Counted from the first letter of the stretch, positions 6,513 to 14,389 are shown. The stretch is DNA of 16,888 bases from JBOHRE01 sp050732635 (GCA_050732635.1 JBOHRE010000072.1:1-16888); one strand, 5' to 3'. The notes: generated by a model not told the origin, from the sequence alone. Translations and numbers: made by a program.

Positions 6513-7424
6513 TCACGCCGCCCGGAACCGCGCGAACCGCTCGGCCAGGTACTCGCGATTCGGCCGGTGCTCGGCGCGACGGGGCAGCTGGATCCGGCGC
6601 GACTCGAGCTCCTGCAGCCCGTGCCGCAGCATCGGCCCGTCGATCGCCTCGAGCACGTCCTCGCGTACGTGCATCCGGTAGTCGGGGTCGACGCCCACGA
6701 TGGCGACGTCGAACGCGCCGTGATGGATCCGGCACAGCGACAGCCCGTTCGGCACTTCCGGCCGGCCGCGCGCCTCGCGATCCGGCAGGATGTGCGCGGC
6801 GTCGAGCAGCGGTAGCTGGCGCAGCCTGCACATTGCGCACTGCTCGGCGTACGCGCGCACGACCAGATAGCGGAACCGCTGCTGATGCAGCCGCTGCTTC
6901 ACCTCGCGAGTGACGTAAGCTTTGAGCGGCCAGTCGGCGTCGCTCGGCTCGCCGGCGCCGGGCTGAACCGAGAGCGAGGCGTCGGCGATCATGAGGAACG
7001 ACAGCCGCTCCGGGATGTCGCCCACCACGTAGCACGGGAAGATCGGCTGATAGATGCCCGGTTGTATGGCGACGAGGTACAGCAGCGGCCGCGCGAGCTC
7101 CAGCGCGCGGCGCAGCGCCCGATTGTCCGGGTGCTCCGGATCCGTGCCGCGGTACCTGTAGACGAAGCGGTCATCGGCCGGGTCGACGTCGTCGTCATAC
7201 GGGCTGTCGAACGACGTCTGCACGCTCAGCGCAGCGCCGGTCCGGCGCAGCACCGCCGGCCGGAAGATCCCCTTCTGCTGGTTCCAGATCGGGACGCGCT
7301 CGCCCTCGAAGATGATCCCCTCGTTCAGCCGCGCGGCCGCGACCACGCCGCCCCCGTCCCGACGCAGGCGGTCGATGTGCTCGAAGACGGCGAGCCGCAG
7401 CCGCAGATCGAAATCGAGGTCCAT
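6513..7424 (-). CDS. HNH endonuclease with N-terminal SRA-like sensor region
   Basis: A 303-residue protein. The ATG at 7424 is preferred over one 35 codons upstream because the extra residues are low-complexity arginine/alanine; the ribosome binding site is weak in either case. The C-terminal part is an HNH_2-type nuclease: Cys196 and Cys199 (CAMC), the catalytic Ala-His pair AAHI at 209-212, Asn226 in PNGLSLC, and His234/His235 in RIHHGAFD. The N-terminal part (residues 38-145) has IWNQQKGIFRPAVLR, SPYDDDVDPADDRFVYRYRG and PDNRALRRAL. Its Asp-rich turn, F.Y.YRG strand and DN.AL helix recall SRA/YDG base-flipping domains that read modified cytosine. SRA-HNH enzymes are known as type IV restriction endonucleases, so a defence role is inferred. 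The SRA assignment is by pattern only. Confidence 0.8.
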   Translation of the reverse strand: MDLDFDLRLRLAVFEHIDRLRRDGGGVVAAARLNEGIIFEGERVPIWNQQKGIFRPAVLRRTGAALSVQTSFDSPYDDDVDPADDRFVYRYRGTDPEHPDNRALRRALELARPLLYLVAIQPGIYQPIFPCYVVGDIPERLSFLMIADASLSVQPGAGEPSDADWPLKAYVTREVKQRLHQQRFRYLVVRAYAEQCAMCRLRQLPLLDAAHILPDREARGRPEVPNGLSLCRIHHGAFDVAIVGVDPDYRMHVREDVLEAIDGPMLRHGLQELESRRIQLPRRAEHRPNREYLAERFARFRAA

Positions 7425-8208
7425 TGCTCGTGAGCGACGGGAGGGGTGACACGCTCTATGTGCCGCCCGGTGCTCGCGCGCCGCAAGACATGCTTGCGAC
7501 GGCGCCGTTCCCGTCCTCGCCGCGGTCATTCGTCGCGGCGGCTGCTACCTGTGCGGCGGCCGGAATACACGCGGCGACGCGGCCGATCCGTCGCCGGGCA
7601 GATACCGGGTGGTGCGTGAAGGTGTCCTGGTCCGGGAGCTGAGGATGTCGGCCGCATGGTGCACCTGCGTTTGGCCGCGGCGTGCGCAGCGTTCGTTACG
7701 CGCGGCGACGCCGAGGCCGTGCCGGCTCGGGAAGTGAGTGGCCGGAGTCAGCCTTAGAGCGTGGCATCATCGGGCAAGGATCCGGCGGACGGCAGGACAG
7801 AAACACTTGCGACTCCGCACCGCCGGTCATAGGATTTCGGGTCAGACAGGCACCTACCATCGGTCCAATGCGCGGCGAGCCTGTCAGTTGCAGGACCGCG
7901 GTATGCAGAGCAGTTCGCAGCGAGTCGGGTGGCCGGTTACGCGAAGGCTGCTCAGGCCGCTCGAGCTCGGCCGGCGCACACTCACCTCGCGTCTGGCTGA
8001 ACGTTTCAATGTTCGTCCGATGTGTGACCGCGAGGCGGCCGGGGACTGTTTCCCCGTCGAAGCTTGAGTCGAGGCGGAGGACGAATGCCATCCCTAGCCA
8101 AGTTGCCCAGGACGTAGCAGCCGGTGCAGAAACACGGCGCCACTGGTAGGTAAGAATGTGCTGGGATGCGAACCGGCGGCACCTGAGGTCTTCGAAAGCA
8201 CAGATCGA
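7425..8208. other. Intergenic region without a supportable gene
   Basis: The 784-bp gap between two divergent genes. GC content falls gradually towards the right end. A plus-strand frame near 7527-7650 reads CYLCGGRNTRGD and RYRVVREGVLVREL, and a minus-strand frame at 7696-8091 is open for 131 codons, but neither has a recognisable family or a ribosome binding site. The region probably holds the promoters of both neighbours and the left edge of an acquired segment. Confidence 0.5.
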
Positions 8209-9210
8209 ATGGCTAAGATTCTAGCTGACCGCGATATCAGGAAGCTACTCGGCACCGTGATTCGCGATGCTGATCTGAAACTCGTGAACCCGAACGGAAT
8301 TGAGCTCCGATTGGGCGGAGAGATCCTTTTTCACTCCACTGGTGAAGAGAAGGTACTTGAGCCAGGGACGTTTCTGAAGGTTCATCCGGGCGAGAGTGTT
8401 ATCATTACAAGTATAGAGACCATTGATTTCACTCCCGGTAGCGTTGAGCCGATTCTGCCGGGCAAGATGCTCATGGGCCTCATCACTCCAACCACTACGA
8501 TGATGCGCGAGGGCATTTCACAAGTAGCTACGAAAATCGATGCCGGGTTTCACGGCACCCTCAACTGGGGCCTCCGCAACAATTCGACCAAGGATCTGAT
8601 TATTCAGTACGGCGAGCCCCTTTTTAAGCTGACTGTTTTAACTCTTGAGGCTGATGAGGCGCCGGAGATTCCTTACGGTGGGCGCCCTGACGACCACTAT
8701 CAGGACGCCGATGGCGTTGTACGCTCTAAGCGCCGCATACCTGCCGATATTCCCGCGGGAAGGTTGATCGCGTCAAGTTTCGACAGGTTAGACCCAAAGA
8801 AGCAACTGCGTGAGGCTGGATATCCATTTGACCATATCGGGACCGAACTGACGAATTTACATGGGAAATTTGAACTGGTTTCAGCTGATGTGCGGTTGAT
8901 GAAGGATGAATTTGAGTCCCGGATAAGTTTTCTTTCCACTAAGATCGATGGAGAGACGCGCACGTTATCTGATAAAGTGGAACAAGCGAAGCAGCATGTC
9001 TTAGAAAAGGTAGAACACTTGTTCGACAGGAAGTTTGTCCGGATTGTGGGCGTAATAATTGCCCCACTGCCCATTATGTACGGCGGTGTGAGCTTTCTCC
9101 AAGGCACGGATTTAGCGAGAGAGAGCATAGGGTTCATCGCTATTGTCGCCGGCATTGCAGTACTCGCTCTCACCCTGGTTATAAGCAACGCGACCGGGAA
9201 AGGCAGTTGA
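8209..9210 (+). CDS. dCTP deaminase/dUTPase-fold protein with two C-terminal membrane helices
   Basis: A 333-residue protein. The ATG at 8209 is chosen because MAKILADRDIRKLLG is the standard Dcd-type N-terminus; a GTG at 8158 is in frame but would add an unrelated leader. Residues 1-150 carry the Dcd/dUTPase fold (NPNGIELRLGGEILFHSTGE, then MLMGLITPTTTMMREG and KIDAGFHGTLNWGLRNNSTK). Compared with E. coli Dcd, the Arg of the active helix (Arg100) and the motif-III Asp111 are kept, but the catalytic Glu after IDPG.SG is Gly121 here, so deamination is doubtful and nucleotide binding more likely. Residues 213-272 are a charged coiled coil, and 277-295 and 307-326 are membrane helices. Codon use is markedly AT-richer (ATA, TTA, AGA) than neighbours, a sign of horizontal transfer. 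Dcd-fold enzymes act in anti-phage nucleotide depletion in other bacteria; a defence role here is inference. Confidence 0.8.
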   Translation: MAKILADRDIRKLLGTVIRDADLKLVNPNGIELRLGGEILFHSTGEEKVLEPGTFLKVHPGESVIITSIETIDFTPGSVEPILPGKMLMGLITPTTTMMREGISQVATKIDAGFHGTLNWGLRNNSTKDLIIQYGEPLFKLTVLTLEADEAPEIPYGGRPDDHYQDADGVVRSKRRIPADIPAGRLIASSFDRLDPKKQLREAGYPFDHIGTELTNLHGKFELVSADVRLMKDEFESRISFLSTKIDGETRTLSDKVEQAKQHVLEKVEHLFDRKFVRIVGVIIAPLPIMYGGVSFLQGTDLARESIGFIAIVAGIAVLALTLVISNATGKGS

Positions 9211-9726
9211 GACCCGTAAGTGCCCGAGGCGCAGCCCGCGCGGGCGAGATAGCCGGCAAACGGCCGGGACAAGTGCGAGAGAATCAGACTACTCCAGCGC
9301 TGTCGCTCGCTCCTGTATCGTGAAGGCTCCCGGCCAAGCTCACGCGTCGAAGCGGGAAATGCGATGTTAATCACAGTCTGAGACTCAGAATCTCCGCATC
9401 TCGAACACAGGTAGATTTTTGCAGGTGGCCAGCGACAAGTAGAGTTGTCAAACAGACCACGGTCCAAGGTGCCCTCGCGAATCGTTGCGGGGACGTGCGA
9501 GACGCGGCGACCGAAGGCTCGCCAGCCGCGGTGTGGGCTGTCGACGACGCAACAGGCACGATCGATCTCAAGCGCGGCGCGAAGAGCACGGTCCCCCACC
9601 CGCGGGCGCGGGCGAGCGAGGTGCGTGGCAGTGGTGGTGGCGAGCCCGGCGCTTCGCTCCCGAGTGGCGCACGCCCGAGCAGATGCGGCTGGCGAACGGG
9701 TTGTGCCGGTTCGGGGAGCTGGGCTC
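9211..9726. other. Intergenic region, mostly unexplained
   Basis: A 516-bp gap. It begins with the palindrome GCCCGCGCGGGC (9234-9245), a possible terminator stem but without a T-run. At 9375-9388 two 11-bp palindromes overlap (AGTCTGAGACT and CTGAGACTCAG). The low-GC character ends near 9470. A plus-strand frame near 9650 reads FAPEWRTPEQMRLANGL and looks protein-like but has no start and no family I recognise. Confidence 0.45.
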
Positions 9727-10239
9727 CTACCGCTTCGAGTGCGGCAGGTCAGCCAACGAACGGATCCCTCGCCTCGCGTAGCCTCGGTAACAGTTGAGGT
9801 TGCGAAAGGTCGCATCGGCCTCGCCGAGCGTGACGCGGCCGTCGTCGACCGCGTCGAGGAGCACATTCCCCGAGTTGATCCAATGACCGCGGCCGGCCTG
9901 GCGATCGACCTGCCGCTGCGCGTGCAGATCCTCCAGCGCCACCAGCCAACCGCGGGATAGAGCGACGGCGATCGCCTCGGCTTCGCCCGGGTCCACTCGT
10001 TTCACCCAGTCGGCCAGCGCTGCCGCCTCGGACGAGGCGAGGTCCGGCTCGGTGGCTGACAGACGCCCAGCCAACAGGGCGTGTTGCAACGCCGCGCGCG
10101 CGGCGCGGCTCAGGATCTCCCCGCGCACGACCGGCGTGATCTTCCACTCGTACCGGGTATTGGCCCAGACCAGATCGAGGGCGGCCGCATCCGCGAGGGT
10201 GAGGATGAAGGATGCATCCAGTGTGCACGGCGTCGCCAC
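9727..10239 (-). CDS. PIN-domain protein, partner of the XRE-ImmA/IrrE regulator
   Basis: A 170-residue PIN-domain protein, predicted to be a metal-dependent ribonuclease. Acidic ligands: Asp8 (CTLDASFILTLA), Glu41 (VVRGEILSRA), Glu86/Glu88 in VDPGEAEAIAVAL, and Asp104 in WLVALEDLHAQR. The GEAEAIA...L..DD.aR pattern is that of the COG2405-like PIN subfamily. The C-terminus (INSGNVLLDAVDDGRVTLGE) is extra helical material. The GTG at 10239 is 8 bases after the upstream stop, with only a poor ribosome binding site, so translation is probably coupled. With the XRE-metalloprotease gene in front, it forms a two-gene operon resembling a TA or protease-controlled module. The frame stays open far upstream but only as GC-rich noise. 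Confidence 0.82.
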   Translation of the reverse strand: MATPCTLDASFILTLADAAALDLVWANTRYEWKITPVVRGEILSRAARAALQHALLAGRLSATEPDLASSEAAALADWVKRVDPGEAEAIAVALSRGWLVALEDLHAQRQVDRQAGRGHWINSGNVLLDAVDDGRVTLGEADATFRNLNCYRGYARRGIRSLADLPHSKR

Positions 10240-10247
10240 GCCCGCTG

Positions 10248-11462
10248 TCAGTTGGCTCCGCCGATGAGCGCGTCGTCCTGCGAGAATTCGGGATGGACGC
10301 CCCAGCCGCGGAGTGCCTCGAGCATGTCCTCCTTGGTCCGCCCGAAAAGTTCGGCGACGGTCCCCAGGGAGGCCTCGCCCGCTGCGTAGGCGCGAAGTGC
10401 CAGTTCCCGGCTGCGGCCGAACGGCTGGGCAAATCGGCGCCAATCGTATCCGAGCGTTCGCGCTAGCGTCTGCGTTCCTCGGCGGCGCAGCTCGTCGGCG
10501 AGCTCGCGGCGCGTGGTGCCGCTGATCAGATCCTCGTTCCGCAGCCGCCACAGCAGCATTTCACCGCTCACGCCGAAATGGTCCTGGCCGCGGACGATTT
10601 CCAGGGCCGTGAGTTCCCGCGCACGCGGAATTCTCCCGGGCGCGAGTTTGCCACGCGCGGCGAAGAAGCCGAGCAGGGCCTCCCTCGGCACGAGAAACAC
10701 AGCGGCGAACTGGTTCGCGCGCAGCTCCCGGTTCGCCGCGATGTGCGGTGCCCCGGTGGTCTTCCACGCATACTGTGTGGCGCAGTTCTCGGCGGCGATG
10801 TCGCTATCCATCAGCGCGTGCCCGTACTCGTGCACGACCGTGAATACCTGGCGGAACACCCACTTGTCGGTATTCACGCCGACGCAGGCGGCGCCACGCG
10901 ACGTGCGCGCGAAGATGCCGTCGGTCTCGTGATCTGGACCGAGCTCCAACGAAAATACGTGCAGCCCGGCATCCTCCACGATTCCCCACGGGTCGCGCAG
11001 TGGCGCATTAGGGCCAATGCCAAGCCGCGCTCGCTCGAGGTACGCCACGCGGTGGCCATCGTGCATGGCCGCTCCCTGGTCGGATACGGCATCCGGATTC
11101 GAATACTGCGGCGCAGACGGCATTGGAAGTGGGCTGTCGAGGCGGTCCTCCAGTTGCACGATGATCCTGCACCGCCTGGCCAGTCGAGCCACTTCGCGCC
11201 TCATGCGGGGATCCACGACCGTCGCACGGTAGAGCACGGAGGCGAGCTGATCCTCCTCCTGGATTTCGCCCTGCAGCAGCCACGGGATGCTGCGACCGTA
11301 CAGCGCCGCGAGCTGCACCAGCTCGTCGCTCTTGACCGCCCGGGCCCCCGCCTCGATCTCGGCGATGGCCGGGCGGCGCACGCCCAGCGACTCAGCCACC
11401 TGCTGCTGCGTCAGGCCGGCCGCGTCCCGGGCCTCGCGGAGCCGTGCCGCGAGATCTGCCAT
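10248..11462 (-). CDS. XRE-family regulator with ImmA/IrrE metallopeptidase domain
   Basis: A 404-residue fusion. Residues 6-60 are a Cro/CI helix-turn-helix (GLTQQQVAESLGVRRPAIAE). Residues 150-260 are a DUF955/ImmA-IrrE zinc peptidase with the motif HEYGH at 211-215 and a downstream Glu246 (ANRELRANQFAAVFLVP) as the likely third zinc ligand. The remaining 140 residues are helical (FGVSGEMLLWRLRNEDLI is the usual following segment), ending with a second small helical region, ALRAYAAGEASLGTVAELF. Proteins of this type cleave a bound repressor or antitoxin after a stress signal. The ATG at 11462 has AAGGAGGA directly upstream. It is co-transcribed with the PIN gene (8-base gap), so it probably represses and conditionally controls that toxin. 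Open frame continues upstream to 12449 but is antisense noise. Confidence 0.9.
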   Translation of the reverse strand: MADLAARLREARDAAGLTQQQVAESLGVRRPAIAEIEAGARAVKSDELVQLAALYGRSIPWLLQGEIQEEDQLASVLYRATVVDPRMRREVARLARRCRIIVQLEDRLDSPLPMPSAPQYSNPDAVSDQGAAMHDGHRVAYLERARLGIGPNAPLRDPWGIVEDAGLHVFSLELGPDHETDGIFARTSRGAACVGVNTDKWVFRQVFTVVHEYGHALMDSDIAAENCATQYAWKTTGAPHIAANRELRANQFAAVFLVPREALLGFFAARGKLAPGRIPRARELTALEIVRGQDHFGVSGEMLLWRLRNEDLISGTTRRELADELRRRGTQTLARTLGYDWRRFAQPFGRSRELALRAYAAGEASLGTVAELFGRTKEDMLEALRGWGVHPEFSQDDALIGGAN

Positions 11463-11493
11463 ACTCCTCCTTGGACACGCGTCTGGTATGTGT

Positions 11494-11522
11494 ACGATAA
11501 TCAGACATAGCTTGTACGGCAA
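11494..11522 (-). promoter_or_regulatory. Putative promoter of the XRE-ImmA/PIN operon
   Basis: Minus strand: TTGCCG (11522-11517), a 17-bp spacer, then TATCGT (11499-11494), 31 bp upstream of the ATG. The spacer and surroundings hold CGTACA twice and TATGT...ACATA, possible binding sites of the XRE domain. Match to consensus is 4 of 6 at each hexamer. Confidence 0.4.
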
Positions 11523-11560
11523 TGCTCGATGCGCGCCACGCGCCGCGCGGGTAGGTAGCA
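11501..11560 (-). pseudogene. Fragment of an ADOP/MacB-type permease C-terminus
   Basis: Reads CYLPARRVARIEH on the minus strand before a TGA at 11503-11501. The C-terminal signature of ADOP/FtsX-like permeases is (A)CYLPARRA(A/S)R(I/V)DP. The fragment alone is very short, but a near-identical stretch (LPARRVVSID) lies at 15250-15290 in a longer permease relic, also beside the ~113-bp repeat. The XRE-ImmA promoter lies inside this relic DNA. Confidence 0.4.
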
Positions 11561-11590
11561 GCGGTGCGCGGCCAGTGCCGTGGGCTCGGC

Positions 11591-11703
11591 GTCCCATCCG
11601 GGCCGCGGCCGGCGGAGCGCTGTACACGTTGTACCAAAACGTCGAGGGCCGCCGCAGGTGCTGGGCAACCCGGCGCCGGCGGACGACGCGCCGCGCGGCA
11701 TGC
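11591..11703 (+). repeat. Long interspersed repeat, copy A
   Basis: About 113 bp, matching 15099-15212 at all but a handful of positions and one 1-bp indel, in the same orientation. It includes GTACA-CGT-TGTAC (a perfect 5-bp dyad) followed by CAAAACGTCGAG. It lies in the divergent region upstream of both the XRE-ImmA gene and the 11820 lipoprotein gene. Outside these bounds the two copies diverge. Confidence 0.9.
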
Positions 11704-11819
11704 CGTGCTTGCCACGGCGCCCGGCGAAGCCTATGGTGACGGCGCCTCCACGAATCTGAGCACGAGTCGAACGCGGCAAGGCGCCGCTGATCTTCCATCC
11801 ACCACTCCGAGGGGGAACC

Positions 11820-12416
11820 ATGCGTAGAATGCACAGGTGGCTCGCGCCGCTCATGCTGGCTGTCGTGGTCGCGTGTCAGCCGCAGGCGGAAGCGGACGCG
11901 GAGGCCCAGGCGACGGAGGAACAGCCGGGCACGCCGGAGTCGAAGATCGAGAACGCGACCGCCGCGGCGCCGGCCTCGATTTCCGACGACGCCACGGTAA
12001 TGGACTGGCCGGCGACGGAAGGCGGCGAGCCGACGGAGCTGCGCGCGGGCACGAACGGCTGGACCTGCATGCCGGACAATCCGGCCATCGCGGGCAACGA
12101 CGCGATGTGCCTGGACGGTCCATGGCTGGCCTGGGGCCAGGCCTACATGTCGAAGACCGAGCCGAGCGTCGAGGGGCTGGGCATCTCGTACATGCTGACG
12201 AGCAGCGCCGAGGGCAGCAACACGGACCCGTTCGCCACCGCCGAGACGGCCGACAACGAGTGGCACAAGAATGGGCCGCACATCATGCTGCTCGTGCCAG
12301 ACGCCAGCCTGCTCGAAGGGCTGCCGACGGATGCGCACAACGGCGGGCCGTACGTCATGTGGAAGGGCACGCCGTACGTTCACGTGATGGTGCCGACGAC
12401 CGAGCCGATCATGTAG
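11820..12416 (+). CDS. Conserved lipoprotein of unknown function
   Basis: A 198-residue lipoprotein: signal with lipobox VVAC (Cys19), then an acidic, Ala/Glu-rich linker to about residue 50, then a compact domain. The ATG at 11820 follows GAGGGGGA, a good ribosome binding site. The domain contains ISDDATVMDWP, LRAGTNGWTCMPDNP, MCLDGPWLAWGQAYM, TGPH-like NGPHIMLLVPDASLLEGLP and GGPYVMWKGTPYVHVMVP. This repeated pattern of Trp, Pro and Gly strands with two conserved Cys (in WTCMPD and AMCLDG, which could form a disulphide) is typical of a family of uncharacterised exported proteins in environmental bacteria. No catalytic motif is evident. Downstream, 182 bp separate it from the serine hydrolase, so they are probably transcribed separately. 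Confidence 0.82.
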   Translation: MRRMHRWLAPLMLAVVVACQPQAEADAEAQATEEQPGTPESKIENATAAAPASISDDATVMDWPATEGGEPTELRAGTNGWTCMPDNPAIAGNDAMCLDGPWLAWGQAYMSKTEPSVEGLGISYMLTSSAEGSNTDPFATAETADNEWHKNGPHIMLLVPDASLLEGLPTDAHNGGPYVMWKGTPYVHVMVPTTEPIM

Positions 12417-12500
12417 GCGCCGACAGCGCTGCGCCGGGTGCCGCGGCACGTCACGGGGAGCTCTACCCTATTCGCGCTCTCAGTCACGCGCCGCGGCGCT

Positions 12501-12518
12501 GCATGATCGAGGTCATGC
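12501..12518. promoter_or_regulatory. Dyad upstream of the serine hydrolase gene
   Basis: GCATGA-TCGAGG-TCATGC, a perfect 6-bp inverted repeat 80 bp before the hydrolase start. It may be an operator. No clear -10/-35 pair was identified next to it. Confidence 0.35.
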
Positions 12519-12598
12519 TGATCGGGCAACGCGGATCGAATTAGATTCCGGTAAGTCCCGCGATCTCCCGCCGCTCCGATCCGGAGAGGAACCTGCGC

Positions 12599-14119
12599 AT
12601 GCGATCCCATGTGATGACGGCCGCGGTCGCCCTGGTTGCGCTGCTCCACGCCGCGCCTGCCGCGCCGCAGAGCTCCGCCGCCCCAGACAGCTCCGCTGCG
12701 CCCCGGACGTCCGCCGCATTGCGGACGCACGCTGCCGCGGCGGCCGCCGATGCCGCGCGCGCCGCACGGGTCGACTCGCTGTTCGCCGAGTGGACGGCTC
12801 CCGGCTCGCCGGGCGCGGCGGTGGCCGTGCTGAAGGATGGCGAGATCGTGCTGGAGCGCGGCTACGGGCTGGCGCAGCTCGAGCACGAGGTGCCGATCAC
12901 GCCGGCGACAGTCTTCCACGTGGCGTCGGTGTCCAAGCAGTTCACGGCGTTCGCGATCGCGCTGCTCGCGCAGCGGGGTGAGCTCTCGCTGGACGACGAC
13001 GTGCGGACGCACCTGCCGGAGCTGCCGGACCTCGGCGCGCGAGTCACGCTGCGCCACCTGATCCACCACACGTCGGGCGTGCGGGACCAGTGGGAGCTGC
13101 TGGGCATGGCGGGCTGGCGCCTCGACGACGTCATCACCAAGGAGCACGTCCTCGCGCTGATGCGGCGCCAGCGCGAGCTGAATTTCCCGCCGGGCTCGGA
13201 GTACTCGTACTCGAACATGGGCTATACGCTGCTCGCGGAGGTCGTCGAGCGGGTGGGCGGCATGCCGTTCCCGGAGTTCCTGGCGGAGCACGTGTTCCGT
13301 CCGCTCGGCATGACGCGCACGCACATGCACGACGACCACGAGCACATCGTGCCGGGCCGCGCGTACTCGTACCGCGGCGGTCCCGAGGACGAGTGGCGCA
13401 ACGCCGTGCTCAGCTACGCGAATGCGGGCGCGACCAGCCTGTTCACGACCGCCGGCGACCTCGCCCGCTGGCTGCGCAACTACGAGACGGCCGAGGTGGG
13501 CGGTGCCGACGCGATCGCGCAGATGAAGCAGCGAGGTGTGCTCACCTCGGGCGACACGATCGACTACGCGTTCGCCATCGGCCGGGGCGAGTACCGCGGC
13601 CGCGAGACGTGGGGCCACGGCGGCGCCGACGCGGGCTTCCGCGCGATGGTCCTGCACATTCCGGAAGAGCGGCTGGGCGTCGTCGTGCTGTCGAACGTCG
13701 CGCCGTTCGACCCCGGCGGCATGGCGCAGCGCGTGGCGGACGTCTGGCTGGGCGACGTCGCCCCGGCCGAGGATGAGGCAGAGCGCGCTTCCGAGGCGCA
13801 GCGCGAGGCTCCGGTTCCGCGCACTGTCACCACCGCGGAGCTGGCCGCGTACGCGGGCACGTACTACAGCCCGGAGCTGGACGCGCTGTACCACATCGCG
13901 GGCCGCGACGGCAGGCTCGTCGTGCGCCACCAGCGGCTCGGCGACATTGCCCTCCGCCCCGGTGACGAGGAGGACGAGTTCGCGGGTGAGCGCTGGCCCG
14001 TGCGCCGGCTCCTGTTCACGCGTGACGCCGCCGACCAGGTCGACGGCTTCCGCCTCACCGGCGGCCGCGCGCGCAACCTCCGCTTCCTGCGGCTGGCCGA
14101 CGGCGTGCTCCCCCGTTGA
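12599..14119 (+). CDS. Exported serine hydrolase, class C beta-lactamase/penicillin-binding-protein fold
   Basis: A 506-residue protein with a signal peptide (VMTAAVALVALLHAAPAAPQ) and an Ala/Ser-rich linker to about residue 58, then a beta-lactamase-fold domain (pfam Beta-lactamase type). The catalytic motifs are complete: Ser110-V-S-Lys113 (HVASVSKQFTAF), Tyr204-Ser-Asn206 (YSYSNMGYTLL) and His340-Gly-Gly342 (WGHGGADAGF), the HxG form of the KTG box. A C-terminal DUF3471-like domain runs from about 412 to 505 (AYAGTYYSPELDALYHIAG). Such enzymes act in the periplasm as D-amino-acid esterases, peptidases or transesterases; few are true beta-lactamases, and substrate cannot be told here. GAGAGGA lies 8 bases before the ATG. 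A large hairpin lies about 107 bp downstream. Confidence 0.93.
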   Translation: MRSHVMTAAVALVALLHAAPAAPQSSAAPDSSAAPRTSAALRTHAAAAAADAARAARVDSLFAEWTAPGSPGAAVAVLKDGEIVLERGYGLAQLEHEVPITPATVFHVASVSKQFTAFAIALLAQRGELSLDDDVRTHLPELPDLGARVTLRHLIHHTSGVRDQWELLGMAGWRLDDVITKEHVLALMRRQRELNFPPGSEYSYSNMGYTLLAEVVERVGGMPFPEFLAEHVFRPLGMTRTHMHDDHEHIVPGRAYSYRGGPEDEWRNAVLSYANAGATSLFTTAGDLARWLRNYETAEVGGADAIAQMKQRGVLTSGDTIDYAFAIGRGEYRGRETWGHGGADAGFRAMVLHIPEERLGVVVLSNVAPFDPGGMAQRVADVWLGDVAPAEDEAERASEAQREAPVPRTVTTAELAAYAGTYYSPELDALYHIAGRDGRLVVRHQRLGDIALRPGDEEDEFAGERWPVRRLLFTRDAADQVDGFRLTGGRARNLRFLRLADGVLPR

Positions 14120-14225
14120 GGGGCTGGCCTCGGCGTTCCGCGATATACTCTACGTGGTAAGCCTGAGACCAAGGCCACTGTACGTTGACGTCAGCTCCCG
14201 TACCTGCGCATCACCGCATGGGTCA

Positions 14226-14252
14226 TGCAACCCGGGCCACTCCCGAGTTGCA
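14226..14252. terminator. Strong stem-loop, possible terminator or processing hairpin
   Basis: TGCAACCCGGG - CCACT - CCCGAGTTGCA: 11-bp arms with one mismatch and a 5-base loop, 107 bp after the hydrolase stop. It is followed by ACGTTTGC, only a weak T-run, so intrinsic termination is uncertain; an attachment or recombination site is an alternative. Confidence 0.5.
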
Positions 14253-14299
14253 ACGTTTGCTCGTGCGGAACAGCTACCGGCCTGGCCGGATCGACTATC

Positions 14300-14389
14300 G
14301 TGCATGCGGAGCGTGAGGACAGGATTCGGATCATCAGTGCCAGGCTAGCCACCCCGCGCGAGCGGAAGCGTTATGAGCGAGGCGAATAG
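14300..14389 (+). pseudogene. brnT: brnT toxin C-terminal relic
   Basis: This frame reads VHAEREDRIRIISARLATP followed by RERKRYERGE and a TAG at 14387-14389. It is the C-terminal signature of BrnT ribonuclease toxins (hydrophobic-V-H-T/A-E-R...IRIISAR.AT..ER..Y). Everything N-terminal, including the catalytic Arg/His part of BrnT, is missing: upstream codons (LAGSTI) no longer match. The stop overlaps the start of the next gene by 17 bases, the normal brnT-antitoxin arrangement, which supports descent from a real TA operon. Confidence 0.75.

Noticed and set aside
7696..8091. 131-residue minus-strand frame in the gap before the Dcd-like gene
   Set aside because: No ribosome binding site, no recognised motif, biased composition; kept only in the intergenic description.
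9234..9245. GCCCGCGCGGGC palindrome as a terminator of the Dcd-like gene
   Set aside because: No loop and no T-run; common in GC-rich DNA.
8700..9866. 388-residue minus-strand open frame
   Set aside because: Overlaps the Dcd-like gene in antisense and reads as Ser/Arg-rich noise; the part in 9211-9560 has no family I recognise.
11463..12449. Upstream extension of the XRE-ImmA frame giving a 733-residue protein
   Set aside because: The extension is arginine-rich and antisense to a well-supported lipoprotein gene, and the ATG at 11462 has an excellent ribosome binding site.
12380..13930. 516-residue minus-strand open frame
   Set aside because: Fully antisense to the serine hydrolase with intact catalytic motifs; a GC-rich shadow frame.
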